Shown here piece after piece: positions 8,921-16,374 of a stretch of 63,452 bases of DNA. A program made the translations under genes and the position numbers. The stretch is from Acidimicrobiaceae bacterium (GTDB taxonomy: Bacteria > Actinomycetota > Acidimicrobiia > Acidimicrobiales > Aldehydirespiratoraceae), in contig JAPPLH010000147.1 in assembly GCA_028819505.1 (NCBI GenBank), forward strand, positions 1 to 63,452, read 5' to 3'. The first letter of the stretch is position 1. Each line of letters starts with the position of its first letter. Under the pieces are notes generated by a model that did not search any database, was not told the origin of the DNA, and was given only the letters and a program-made list of their open reading frames with translations.

Positions 8921-9153
8921 ACCGCGACCACGAGTTCCCCGGCTCCTGCAATGGTGGCCGGGAGTTCATCACCATGATGCTCGCACGACGCGATGAAGTC
9001 CGCCGCGACGCCTTCAAGGTTGAACAGGGCCTCCTCGACGGTGGCACCCCATGCGCGGCAGCCCGGAAGAACCGGCACCTCCGCCAGATACATGTCCTCT
9101 GTCTCCTCTGATGGCTCCCTTAGGACGTACGGCAGCCTGTACTGCTTCGCCAT
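8917..9153 (-). CDS. hicB: HicB-family antitoxin
   Basis: A 78-residue HicB-type antitoxin with the partial RNase H-like fold: YRLPYVLREPSE, then EVPVLPGCRAWGATVEEAL, the family signature region. It is short and has no C-terminal DNA-binding HTH or ribbon-helix-helix extension, so autoregulation, if any, must work through the complex or another protein. First gene of the pair; a perfect 12-bp palindrome lies 41 bp upstream. Confidence 0.88.
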   Translation of the reverse strand: MAKQYRLPYVLREPSEETEDMYLAEVPVLPGCRAWGATVEEALFNLEGVAADFIASCEHHGDELPATIAGAGELVVAV

Positions 9154-9193
9154 CTCGGCTTCCTTCGGTTTGCGGCGGGGTCGTCACAAAGAA

Positions 9194-9205
9194 CGGGACG
9201 TCCCG
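9194..9205. promoter_or_regulatory. Perfect palindrome upstream of hicBA
   Basis: CGGGACGTCCCG is self-complementary over all 12 bp and lies 41 bp upstream of the hicB start. It is the only clear dyad in the 115-bp intergenic space, so it is the best candidate operator. In GC-rich DNA a 12-bp palindrome can occur by chance. Confidence 0.3.
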
Positions 9206-9268
9206 CGCCAGTCTAGGCAGTGTCGTGCCCTGTCACGGGCGCCAAGACCAATGCGAACTCGGCCGTCC

Positions 9269-10090
9269 TCACGCGCCAATCGAGCCGTCGGGCGGGTCGG
9301 AGGCCACGCGGGACATGACACCCAGGCTGAAGCCGGCACCGATGCCGTCGTGGCAGCCCACCAACGATCCGGTGAGCGGCGCGCTGGCGTCGCTGACCAG
9401 GAAATGGAACACCGGCGCGATCTCGGGCGCGGGCCTGAAGGTGTCGTTGGCGGTCAGGTGCCGGATCAGCTCCACGTCGGGTGTCGACTCCGGCATCATC
9501 TCGGTCCTGACGTTGCCGGGCAGAACGCCGTTCACACGGACGTTGCGGGGTCCGAGCTCCAGCGCCCACACCCGCACCAACTGGTCGAGAGCCGCCTTGG
9601 AGGCGCCGTAGGCGGCCATGCCGGGCGCGCCGACCGAGCCGGCCGGGGAGCTGGTGACGATGACCGACCCGTGATCCCGCACCATGTTCACGCCATGGCG
9701 CACCGCCCGCACGACGCCCAGCGTGTTGACGTCCATGACCCGCTCGAAGACCTCCAGATCCAGAGAGTCCACGTCGCCGTGGTAGGCGTCGATGCCTGCG
9801 TTGAGGATCAGGGCGTCGAGGGCCTCGAAACGCTCAGCCACCGCCTCGAATGCCGTCGCCACCGAGGCTTCGTCGGCTACGTCCATGGGCACGAACTCCG
9901 CGCCGATGCCCTCGGCGATGGCCCGGCCCTCAGCGCGGCGCCCGCCGATCACCACTTGAGCGCCGCAGCGGACCAGATGAGCCGCCGCGGCCAGGCCGAT
10001 GCCAGCCGTGCCGCCGGTGATCACCACCCGGCGCCCGCCCACGTCGAAGGTGTCGGCCGTGGCCGTCCTGCCCGTGCTTGTCTCGGTCAT
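9269..10090 (-). CDS. Short-chain dehydrogenase/reductase
   Basis: A 273-residue SDR with cofactor motif TGGTAGIG (about 26-33), an NADP-leaning GGRRAEG segment after the second strand, LNAG, the serine of TSSPAGS and catalytic YGASK. It is transcribed divergently from the 2-oxoacid dehydrogenase genes, with a 177-bp shared intergenic region that probably holds both promoters. The C-terminus ends with an unusual DPPDGSIGA tail. Substrate unknown; it is not especially close to the SDR at 7828. Confidence 0.87.
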   Translation of the reverse strand: MTETSTGRTATADTFDVGGRRVVITGGTAGIGLAAAAHLVRCGAQVVIGGRRAEGRAIAEGIGAEFVPMDVADEASVATAFEAVAERFEALDALILNAGIDAYHGDVDSLDLEVFERVMDVNTLGVVRAVRHGVNMVRDHGSVIVTSSPAGSVGAPGMAAYGASKAALDQLVRVWALELGPRNVRVNGVLPGNVRTEMMPESTPDVELIRHLTANDTFRPAPEIAPVFHFLVSDASAPLTGSLVGCHDGIGAGFSLGVMSRVASDPPDGSIGA

Positions 10091-10224
10091 GACGGGATCC
10101 TAGTCGCAGAAAGTCATGCTGTAACCGGACTGAAGATGCAGAATCACAGGTACACAAGGTGAAATGCAAGCGTTTCTCATCGTAGAGTGTCGCTGGTGGC
10201 CGATCACGGGAGGCCGCGGCCCCA

Positions 10225-10253
10225 GCGGCCGGCGAGCGCAGCGAGCAGGAGCG
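10225..10253 (+). repeat. Leader repeat before the E1 gene
   Basis: A 29-bp GC-rich segment (core GAGCGCAGCGAGCAGGAGCG) ending 14 bp before the E1 start. It matches 23 of 29 positions with 38031-38059, which precedes the Rieske alpha-subunit start by a similar distance. Such GAGCGnAGCGA leaders recur in some actinobacterial genomes; they supply or flank the ribosome-binding region. Confidence 0.45.
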
Positions 10254-10267
10254 TAAGGAACGTGAGG

Positions 10268-12346
10268 ATGCGGCAGATCCTGGATCCGGCCGGGGAGCTC
10301 GTAGGACCCGCCCCTGATCTCGACGACAGCCGGCTCGTCGACATGCTGCGCCTGCTGCTCACCACCAGGATGGCCGACGAGAAGCTCCTCAACCTCCAGC
10401 GCCAGGGACGCATGCCGGCCTACTACCAGGTGAGCGGCCAGGAGGCCCATGTCGGGGCGGCGCTGGCCCTGCGCGAGACCGACTGGCTCTTCACCGCCTA
10501 CCGGGAGCTGGGCATGTGGCTGGCCCGGGGCATGAGCCCCATCGCCGCGGTCGGCCTCTGGATGGGCGTGGCCGACGACGACGACCTCTGGGACGTCAAC
10601 CGCTACCGGGTGACCCGTCTCAACGCCACGATCGGCACCCATCTCCCCCACGCGGTGGGCTTCGGCTACGCCGAGCGCCTCCAGGGACGCGACACGGTGG
10701 CCATGGTGGTGTTCGGCGACGGGGCCACCTCGGAGTCCGACTTCCACGCGGCCATGAACTTCGCCGGAGTGTGGAACACCCCCACCGTGTTCCTGTGCCA
10801 GAACAACCAGGTGGCCCAGTCCACCACCATCGACAAGCAGACCGCGGCAGCCACGCTGGCGGCCAAGGCCGAAGGCTACGGGTTCGAGGGCGTTCGGGTC
10901 GATGGAATGGACCCGCTGGCCATGTACCAGACGACCCATGAGGCTGTCGAGCGGGCCGCGGCCGGTGAGGGCCCCACCCTCATCGAGATGCTCACCTATC
11001 GGTTCGCACCCCACTCCACCTACGACGGGACGCCCGTCTACCGCACCAGCGACGAGGAGGCCCGGTGGCGCGAGCAGGACCCCATAACCCGGTTGCGGGC
11101 GTTCCTGGTGAGCAAGGGCCTGTGGGAGGCCGGGCAAGAGGACGACATGCGGGCGGGGATCTCAGCCGAGCTCGAGGCCTACGTCGCTGAGCTGGAGGCC
11201 CGGCCCGCGGTGCCGCGCGACTATTCGCCCCGGCAGCTGTTCGCCCGGGCTCCGGCCTCCCTCGCCGAGCAGCTCCACCGCGAGCAGCAGGACGTCGGCG
11301 AAACCGCCGCTGTGCTGGAGCCGGACGAGGCCTGGTCACCTGGCCCGGAGCCGTCGCCCGGCGGAGAGACCCGGCGGCTGGACATGACGGAGGCTCTCAA
11401 GCTGACCCTGCACTCGGCCTTCGAGCGGGACCCGTCGCTGGTGATGCTGGGCGAGGACGTGGGCGTGGAGGGCGGGGTGTTCCGCATCACCGAGGGCATG
11501 CTCGCGCAGTTCGGCGCCGACCGGGTGATCGACACCCCCCTGTGCGAGACCGGCATCATGGGCACCGCGGTGGGCATGGCCATGGCCGGGCTAAGGCCGG
11601 TGGCGGAGATCGAGTTCGCCGGCTTCGTGTACCCCGCCTTCGACCAGCTCATCGGCCACGTGGCCCGCATCCGCTGGCGCTACCGCGGCCATCTGACCGC
11701 GCCGGTGGTGGCCCGGCTGCCGGTGGGCACCAACCTCGACAACCACGAGTTCCACACCGACTCGCCCGAGTCGTTCTTCACCCACGCGCCCGGGCTGGTG
11801 GTGGTGTACCCCTCCAACCCCTACGACGCCAAGGGCCTGATGGAGTCGGCGCTGGCCAGCGAGGACCCGGTGGTGTTCCTGGAGCCCATCTCGCTGTACC
11901 GCGGCCTCAAGCAGGACGTGCCGGTCGAGCCCTACCGGATCCCGTTCGGGCGGGCCCGCGTGCTGCGCGACGGCACCGACGTGACGGTGGTGTCGTGGGG
12001 CCCGCCAGCACGCCAGGCGCTGGCGGCGGCCGAGACCCTGGCCACCGAGGGGGTGTCGGCAGAGGTGATCGACCTGCGGACGTTGTATCCGTGGGACCGC
12101 GAGACGGTGCTGGACAGCGTGGACAGGACGGGCCGGCTGGTCGTCGCGCACGAGGCCCAGACCAGCAGCGGGTTCGGGGCCGAGGTGCTGGCCGCGGTGA
12201 GCGAGCACGGTCTCTACTCGCTGGAGGCGCCGCCGGTGCGGGTGGCCCATATGGACGTGTTCTGGGGCCCGACCCAGCTTGAGCGCCACTCCATGATCAC
12301 CGCCGACCGCATCGCCGCCGGCATCCGCCGAGCGCTCGCCAACTGA
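10268..12346 (+). CDS. 2-oxoacid dehydrogenase E1, fused alpha and beta subunits
   Basis: A 692-residue thiamine-diphosphate enzyme that decarboxylates a 2-oxoacid and passes the acyl group to the E2 lipoyl domain. The alpha part (about 1-330) contains the ThDP motif GDGATSES ending in QNN and the RYRVTRLNATIG loop. A linker rich in Ala/Glu/Pro (about 345-380) leads to the beta part, starting TEALKLTLHSAF, with ETGIMGTAVGMAM and EIEFAGFVYPAFDQL. The ATG at 10268 has AAGGAACGTGAGG just upstream; the longer frame from 10187 would translate the leader repeat. Substrate could be pyruvate, branched-chain 2-oxoacids or acetoin. E2 follows by 71 bp; no E3 gene is in the window. Confidence 0.9.
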   Translation: MRQILDPAGELVGPAPDLDDSRLVDMLRLLLTTRMADEKLLNLQRQGRMPAYYQVSGQEAHVGAALALRETDWLFTAYRELGMWLARGMSPIAAVGLWMGVADDDDLWDVNRYRVTRLNATIGTHLPHAVGFGYAERLQGRDTVAMVVFGDGATSESDFHAAMNFAGVWNTPTVFLCQNNQVAQSTTIDKQTAAATLAAKAEGYGFEGVRVDGMDPLAMYQTTHEAVERAAAGEGPTLIEMLTYRFAPHSTYDGTPVYRTSDEEARWREQDPITRLRAFLVSKGLWEAGQEDDMRAGISAELEAYVAELEARPAVPRDYSPRQLFARAPASLAEQLHREQQDVGETAAVLEPDEAWSPGPEPSPGGETRRLDMTEALKLTLHSAFERDPSLVMLGEDVGVEGGVFRITEGMLAQFGADRVIDTPLCETGIMGTAVGMAMAGLRPVAEIEFAGFVYPAFDQLIGHVARIRWRYRGHLTAPVVARLPVGTNLDNHEFHTDSPESFFTHAPGLVVVYPSNPYDAKGLMESALASEDPVVFLEPISLYRGLKQDVPVEPYRIPFGRARVLRDGTDVTVVSWGPPARQALAAAETLATEGVSAEVIDLRTLYPWDRETVLDSVDRTGRLVVAHEAQTSSGFGAEVLAAVSEHGLYSLEAPPVRVAHMDVFWGPTQLERHSMITADRIAAGIRRALAN

Positions 12347-12417
12347 CATGGCTTCCATGCCGAACCTGCCCTCCGTGACCGCCGCACCCTCGCGGCTCGA
12401 GCGGGCAAGGAACTGAC

Positions 12418-13695
12418 ATGGCGTCCGTCTTCAAGCTCCCGGCCGTGGGCGACACCATGGTGGAGGGCGAGATCGTGGAGTGGCTGGTGGACGTAGGCGA
12501 CACCGTGGAGTTGGACCAGCCCATCTGCTCGGTCGAGACCGACAAGTCGGTGGTGGAGATGACCACCCCCTACCGGGGCACGGTGCTGGCCCTCGGAGGG
12601 GAGCCGGGAGACGTGATCGAGGTCGGCCAGACCCTCATCGTGGTGGGCTCACCCGGCGACGACGTTCCCGACGCAGGCGAGGGCGGGGCTGAGACAGCGC
12701 CGGCCGGGTCACAGTCTGAGCCCGGCCAGGGCGTCGGGGCCGTGGACGCGCCCGGTGAACCGCCCGCGCCGCGGTCGCAGGCCCCGGATACCGCCGCGGC
12801 CGGACCGGTCGCAGCATCCCGCCCGAGCAGTGCGGCGATGCCAGGGCAGCCGGGGGCCGCCGAGCCGGTCAAGGCGCTGCCCAAGGCCCGCAAGCTGGCC
12901 CGCGAGCGGGGCGTCGACCTGGCCGTGGTGGCCGGCACCGGACCGGGCGGCTCGATCACGGTGACCGACGTCGAGGCGGCATCGGCCACGGCGTCCCCGT
13001 CGGCGGCGGGCCGCGGCAGGCGGGAGCGCATGTCGGCGACGCGACGCTCCATCGCCCGCCACATGGCCCAGTCGATGCAGGTCCCCCAGTTCACATCCAT
13101 GGCTGACGCCGATGCCGGCGGCCTGCTGGCGGCCCGAACGGCCCTGGCGACCGAGACCGGGTCGCGGGTGCCGCTCGACGCGCTGCTGGTGGCGCTGCTG
13201 GTGCCGGTGCTGCGGGACCATCCCGTCATGAACGCCAGGCTCGACGGCGACGAGATCGTGTACTTCGACCGCTACGACATCGGCGTGGCCGTCGACACCC
13301 CCGGGGGGCTGATGGTGCCGGTGGTGCGAGGCGCCGACGCCCTCTCGTTGCCGGAAGTGTCGGCAGAGATCCTGCGGCTGGCCGCCGCGGCCCGCGGCCG
13401 CACGGTGGCGCCCCATGAGCTGACCGGCGCGACAACCACCGTCAACAACGTGGGCGCGCTGGGGATGCTGGCCGGCACGCCCATGCTGCCGGTGCGCACC
13501 AGCATGATCGCCGCCTTCGGCATGGCCCGCCCTGTGGTGCGCCTGATCGACGGCGCACCGGCGGAGGTGCCGACCATGACAGTGTCGGCCACCTTCGACC
13601 ACCGAATCATCGACGGCGGCGCCGCGGGCCGGTTCCTGGCCCAACTCAAGGGCGCAATCGAGGAGGCTGCCCCATCCAAGCAGGCTGAAGGCTAG
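12418..13695 (+). CDS. 2-oxoacid dehydrogenase E2, dihydrolipoamide acyltransferase
   Basis: A 425-residue E2 core. Domain order: lipoyl domain (about 1-78) with the lipoylated lysine in VETDKSVVEM, an Ala/Pro/Gly-rich swinging linker (about 85-140), a peripheral subunit-binding domain (about 143-180, KARKLARERGVDL...TGPGGSITVTDV) and the catalytic domain with DHRIIDG near the C-terminus. AAGGA lies 7 nt before the ATG. It forms an operon with E1. Its stop codon shares the tetranucleotide CTAG (13692-13695) with the convergent Rieske/FMN gene, so the two genes overlap by 4 bp. Confidence 0.92.
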   Translation: MASVFKLPAVGDTMVEGEIVEWLVDVGDTVELDQPICSVETDKSVVEMTTPYRGTVLALGGEPGDVIEVGQTLIVVGSPGDDVPDAGEGGAETAPAGSQSEPGQGVGAVDAPGEPPAPRSQAPDTAAAGPVAASRPSSAAMPGQPGAAEPVKALPKARKLARERGVDLAVVAGTGPGGSITVTDVEAASATASPSAAGRGRRERMSATRRSIARHMAQSMQVPQFTSMADADAGGLLAARTALATETGSRVPLDALLVALLVPVLRDHPVMNARLDGDEIVYFDRYDIGVAVDTPGGLMVPVVRGADALSLPEVSAEILRLAAAARGRTVAPHELTGATTTVNNVGALGMLAGTPMLPVRTSMIAAFGMARPVVRLIDGAPAEVPTMTVSATFDHRIIDGGAAGRFLAQLKGAIEEAAPSKQAEG

Positions 13696-15302
13696 AGGCG
13701 GACGCCTCCGTAGCGGATATCGGTCAGGTGGGCCATGTCGCGGTCGAAGGTGGTGAGGTCGTCGGCGCAGAACTCGTCGAGGTGGGCGTGCCCGCAGGCC
13801 CTCGCCAGCACGCACATCAGCTCCACCGACGCGCAGAAGAACTTGTGGAGCCGCTCGGCGGCCTCCTCCACCGGCAGGCGGGCCCGCAGCTCCGGGCGCT
13901 GGGTGGCGATGCCGACCGGGCAGTTGTTGGTGGAGCAGGCCCGCATGCCCAGACAGCCGATGGCCTGCATGGCCGCGTTGGACACCGCCACCGCGTCGGC
14001 GCCCAGCGCCAGCGCCTTGGCGAAGTCGGCCGGGGTCCGCAGCCCGCCGGTGACCACCAGGGTCACGTCCCGGCGTCCCCTCGAGTCGAGGTGGCGGCGG
14101 GCCCGGGCCAGCGCGGGAATGGTGGGCACCGAGATGTTGTCCCGGAAGATCACCGGGGCCGCGCCGGTGCCGCCGCCCCGGCCGTCGAGGACGATGTAGT
14201 CCACCCCGACCCGCAGCGCGGCGTCGATGTCGTCCTCGATGTGCTGGGCCGACATCTTCACCCCGATGGGGATGCCGCCGGAGGCCTCCCGGACCTCGTC
14301 GGCGAAGCGCCGGTAGTCGTCCTCGTTGCAGAAGTCCACGAATGTGGACGGTGAGATGGCGGCTGTGCCCGGCGCCAGGCCCCGGACCTCGGCGATCTTG
14401 CCCTGGACCTTGATGCCGGGCAGGTGCCCGCCGGTCCCGGTCTTGGCCCCCTGGCCGAGCTTGAAGTGGAAGGCCTGGCAGCCGGCCGCCTTGTCCATCG
14501 ACCAGCCGAACCTGCCGCTGGCCAGCTCGTAGAAGTAGCGGGAGTTCTCGGCCCGCTCGGTGGGCAGCATCCCGCCCTCGCCCGAGCAGATCCCGGTGCC
14601 GGAGCGCTCGGCGCCGCGGGCCAGGGCCACCTTGGCCTCCTCCGACAGAGCCCCGAAGCTCATGTCGCTCACCAGCACCGGGATCTCCAGGCGCAGCGGC
14701 CGGGCCGCGTTGGGGCCGACGACCACGCCGGTGCCGACGGGCTCATCGTCGAGGCGGGGCCGGCGGGCGAGTTGGGCGACCGTGAACTGGATGTCGTCCC
14801 AGCTCGGCAGCTCGGTGCGGGGCACCCCCATCGACGCGACCGGCCCGTGGTGGCCCAGGTATTCGAGGCCCTCGTCGGCCAGGCGGCGGATCAGCCCGAC
14901 GTGGGGCTCGGCCGCGTCGCCGTGGGGATCGGCGTAGGCGCCCTGGTAGGCGGACCGGTCGAAGGGCTGGGGATGCTCCTTCTCCCAGGCCAGGATCTCG
15001 TCGAGATCGACCATCAGGTCGTCGCCGTCCAGCCACGACGAGAACTTGGCCAGGCGCTCGGAGTTGTCGTAGCTCGACACGCCGGTGTGGAACACGTAGT
15101 CCCAGCCGTGCAGGCCGCAGATGATGTTGTCGCCGGCGATGCGGCCGTCGCACATCAGCGCGCCGCGGTGCAGGCAGCGCCCGTACAGCACCGAGTGGTT
15201 GCCGTCGAAGCGCACGATCACCAGGTCGACGTTGCTGACCAGCGCCCCGACCGGCTCGCGGTCGGGCACCTCGCTCCAAGTGGCGACCTTGTACGGCTGC
15301 AT
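13692..15302 (-). CDS. Rieske-domain/FMN glutamate synthase-like fusion protein
   Basis: A 536-residue two-domain protein. Residues about 1-110 are a Rieske-type [2Fe-2S] domain, with CLH and CGLH ligand pairs. Residues about 160-510 match the FMN-binding glutamate synthase-like barrel: SDMSFGALSEEAK, the GEGGM loop, GQGAKTGTGGHLPG, VDYIVLDGRGGGTGAAP and the cysteine cluster CLGMRACSTNNCPVGIATQ that binds an iron-sulfur centre. This lacks the amidotransferase domain of real glutamate synthase, so glutamine-dependent synthesis is not implied; related single-domain proteins act on N-methylated or glutamate-like substrates. Convergent with E2 and divergent from the ABC genes at 15565. Confidence 0.85.
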   Translation of the reverse strand: MQPYKVATWSEVPDREPVGALVSNVDLVIVRFDGNHSVLYGRCLHRGALMCDGRIAGDNIICGLHGWDYVFHTGVSSYDNSERLAKFSSWLDGDDLMVDLDEILAWEKEHPQPFDRSAYQGAYADPHGDAAEPHVGLIRRLADEGLEYLGHHGPVASMGVPRTELPSWDDIQFTVAQLARRPRLDDEPVGTGVVVGPNAARPLRLEIPVLVSDMSFGALSEEAKVALARGAERSGTGICSGEGGMLPTERAENSRYFYELASGRFGWSMDKAAGCQAFHFKLGQGAKTGTGGHLPGIKVQGKIAEVRGLAPGTAAISPSTFVDFCNEDDYRRFADEVREASGGIPIGVKMSAQHIEDDIDAALRVGVDYIVLDGRGGGTGAAPVIFRDNISVPTIPALARARRHLDSRGRRDVTLVVTGGLRTPADFAKALALGADAVAVSNAAMQAIGCLGMRACSTNNCPVGIATQRPELRARLPVEEAAERLHKFFCASVELMCVLARACGHAHLDEFCADDLTTFDRDMAHLTDIRYGGVRL

Positions 15303-15372
15303 GAGCCTTCACGGTATCGCCGGCCGGCACCGAGGCACTTCGCTGAGATGCTGCCGCTGGCTGGTTGCCCCC

Positions 15373-15425
15373 GAGCGAACTGGCAGCAAGATGCACGCAT
15401 ACCGTGCGCAACGCTGCCAATTCCC
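15373..15425. repeat. Nested hairpin repeat, third copy
   Basis: A diverged copy of the 56-bp element found twice at 50474-50600. The outer arms TGGCAGC and GCTGCCA and the inner TGCACG/CGTGC arms around ATACC are retained. It lies in the 262-bp divergent intergenic region between the Rieske/FMN gene and the ABC ATPase gene, which otherwise shows only the Shine-Dalgarno of the ATPase gene. Confidence 0.7.
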
Positions 15426-15564
15426 TACCGGCTGGCGTAGTAGCCCAGCGGACCCTGGGAGCTTCTGAGGGTCAGGGCAAAGTAAGGGATGTCCCTGGTT
15501 GGGGAGGTTCGGGGCGCTCGTAGAGTCCCCGCGTGAGCCTTCACGACCGCCCTTAGGAGAACCT

Positions 15565-16314
15565 GTGACTGCCTCCCCCACGCAAGCATTGGCCACAGCC
15601 GCCCGGGCGGTGGCCGCCTCGAAGCTCTACGGCTCCGGCGACACTGAGGTGCGGGCCCTCGACGCCATCGACGTTGCCTTCGAGCAGGGCCGCTTCACCG
15701 CCATCATGGGCCCGTCGGGGTCGGGCAAGTCCACCCTGATGCACTGCATGGCCGGGCTCGACAGCGTCACGTCGGGCCAGGTGCTCATCGGCGACACCGA
15801 CCTCACCACGCTGTCGGAGAAGGACCTCACTCTGCTGCGCCGCGACAACGTGGGCTTCGTGTTCCAGGCCTACAACCTGGTGCCCACCCTCACCGCCATC
15901 GAGAACATCACCCTGCCGATGGACCTCGCAGGCTCGGTGGGCGACGAGGCCTGGGTCGACGAGGTGGTGGACGCCACCGGCCTCACCGACCGGGTCAAGC
16001 ACCGCCCCAACGAACTGTCGGGCGGCCAGCAGCAGCGGGTGGCGGTGGCCCGGGCGCTGGCCGGCAAGCCCCAGATCATCTTCGCCGACGAGCCCACCGG
16101 CAACGTCGACTCCAACACCGCGGGCGAGATCCTCGGCTTCATGCGGAGCGCCGTCGACCAGATGGGCCAGACCATCGTGATGGTCACCCACGACCCGGTG
16201 GCCGCCTCCTACGCCGACCGGGTGGTGTTCCTGGTGGACGGCAAGATCGTGGACGAGCTCGAAGACCCCACACCCCAGGGCATCCGGGACCACATGACCC
16301 AACTCGGCGCCTAG
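15565..16314 (+). CDS. MacB/LolD-type ABC transporter ATPase
   Basis: A 249-residue ATPase partner of the two FtsX-like permeases downstream. Walker A GPSGSGKST, the signature LSGGQQQRVAVARAL, Walker B IIFADEPTGNVD and the H-loop MVTHDP are the MacB/LolD pattern. The GTG at 15565 was chosen because AGGAG lies 6 nt upstream. In this family the ATPase drives mechanotransmission or extrusion of lipoproteins, peptides or drugs from the outer leaflet, not classical transport through a channel. Confidence 0.9.
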   Translation: MTASPTQALATAARAVAASKLYGSGDTEVRALDAIDVAFEQGRFTAIMGPSGSGKSTLMHCMAGLDSVTSGQVLIGDTDLTTLSEKDLTLLRRDNVGFVFQAYNLVPTLTAIENITLPMDLAGSVGDEAWVDEVVDATGLTDRVKHRPNELSGGQQQRVAVARALAGKPQIIFADEPTGNVDSNTAGEILGFMRSAVDQMGQTIVMVTHDPVAASYADRVVFLVDGKIVDELEDPTPQGIRDHMTQLGA

Positions 16315-16374
16315 ACGGACATTCTCGGCCCTCGCTCCGGCACCACCCTCCAACCTCCCCAAGAGGATCCCGAC

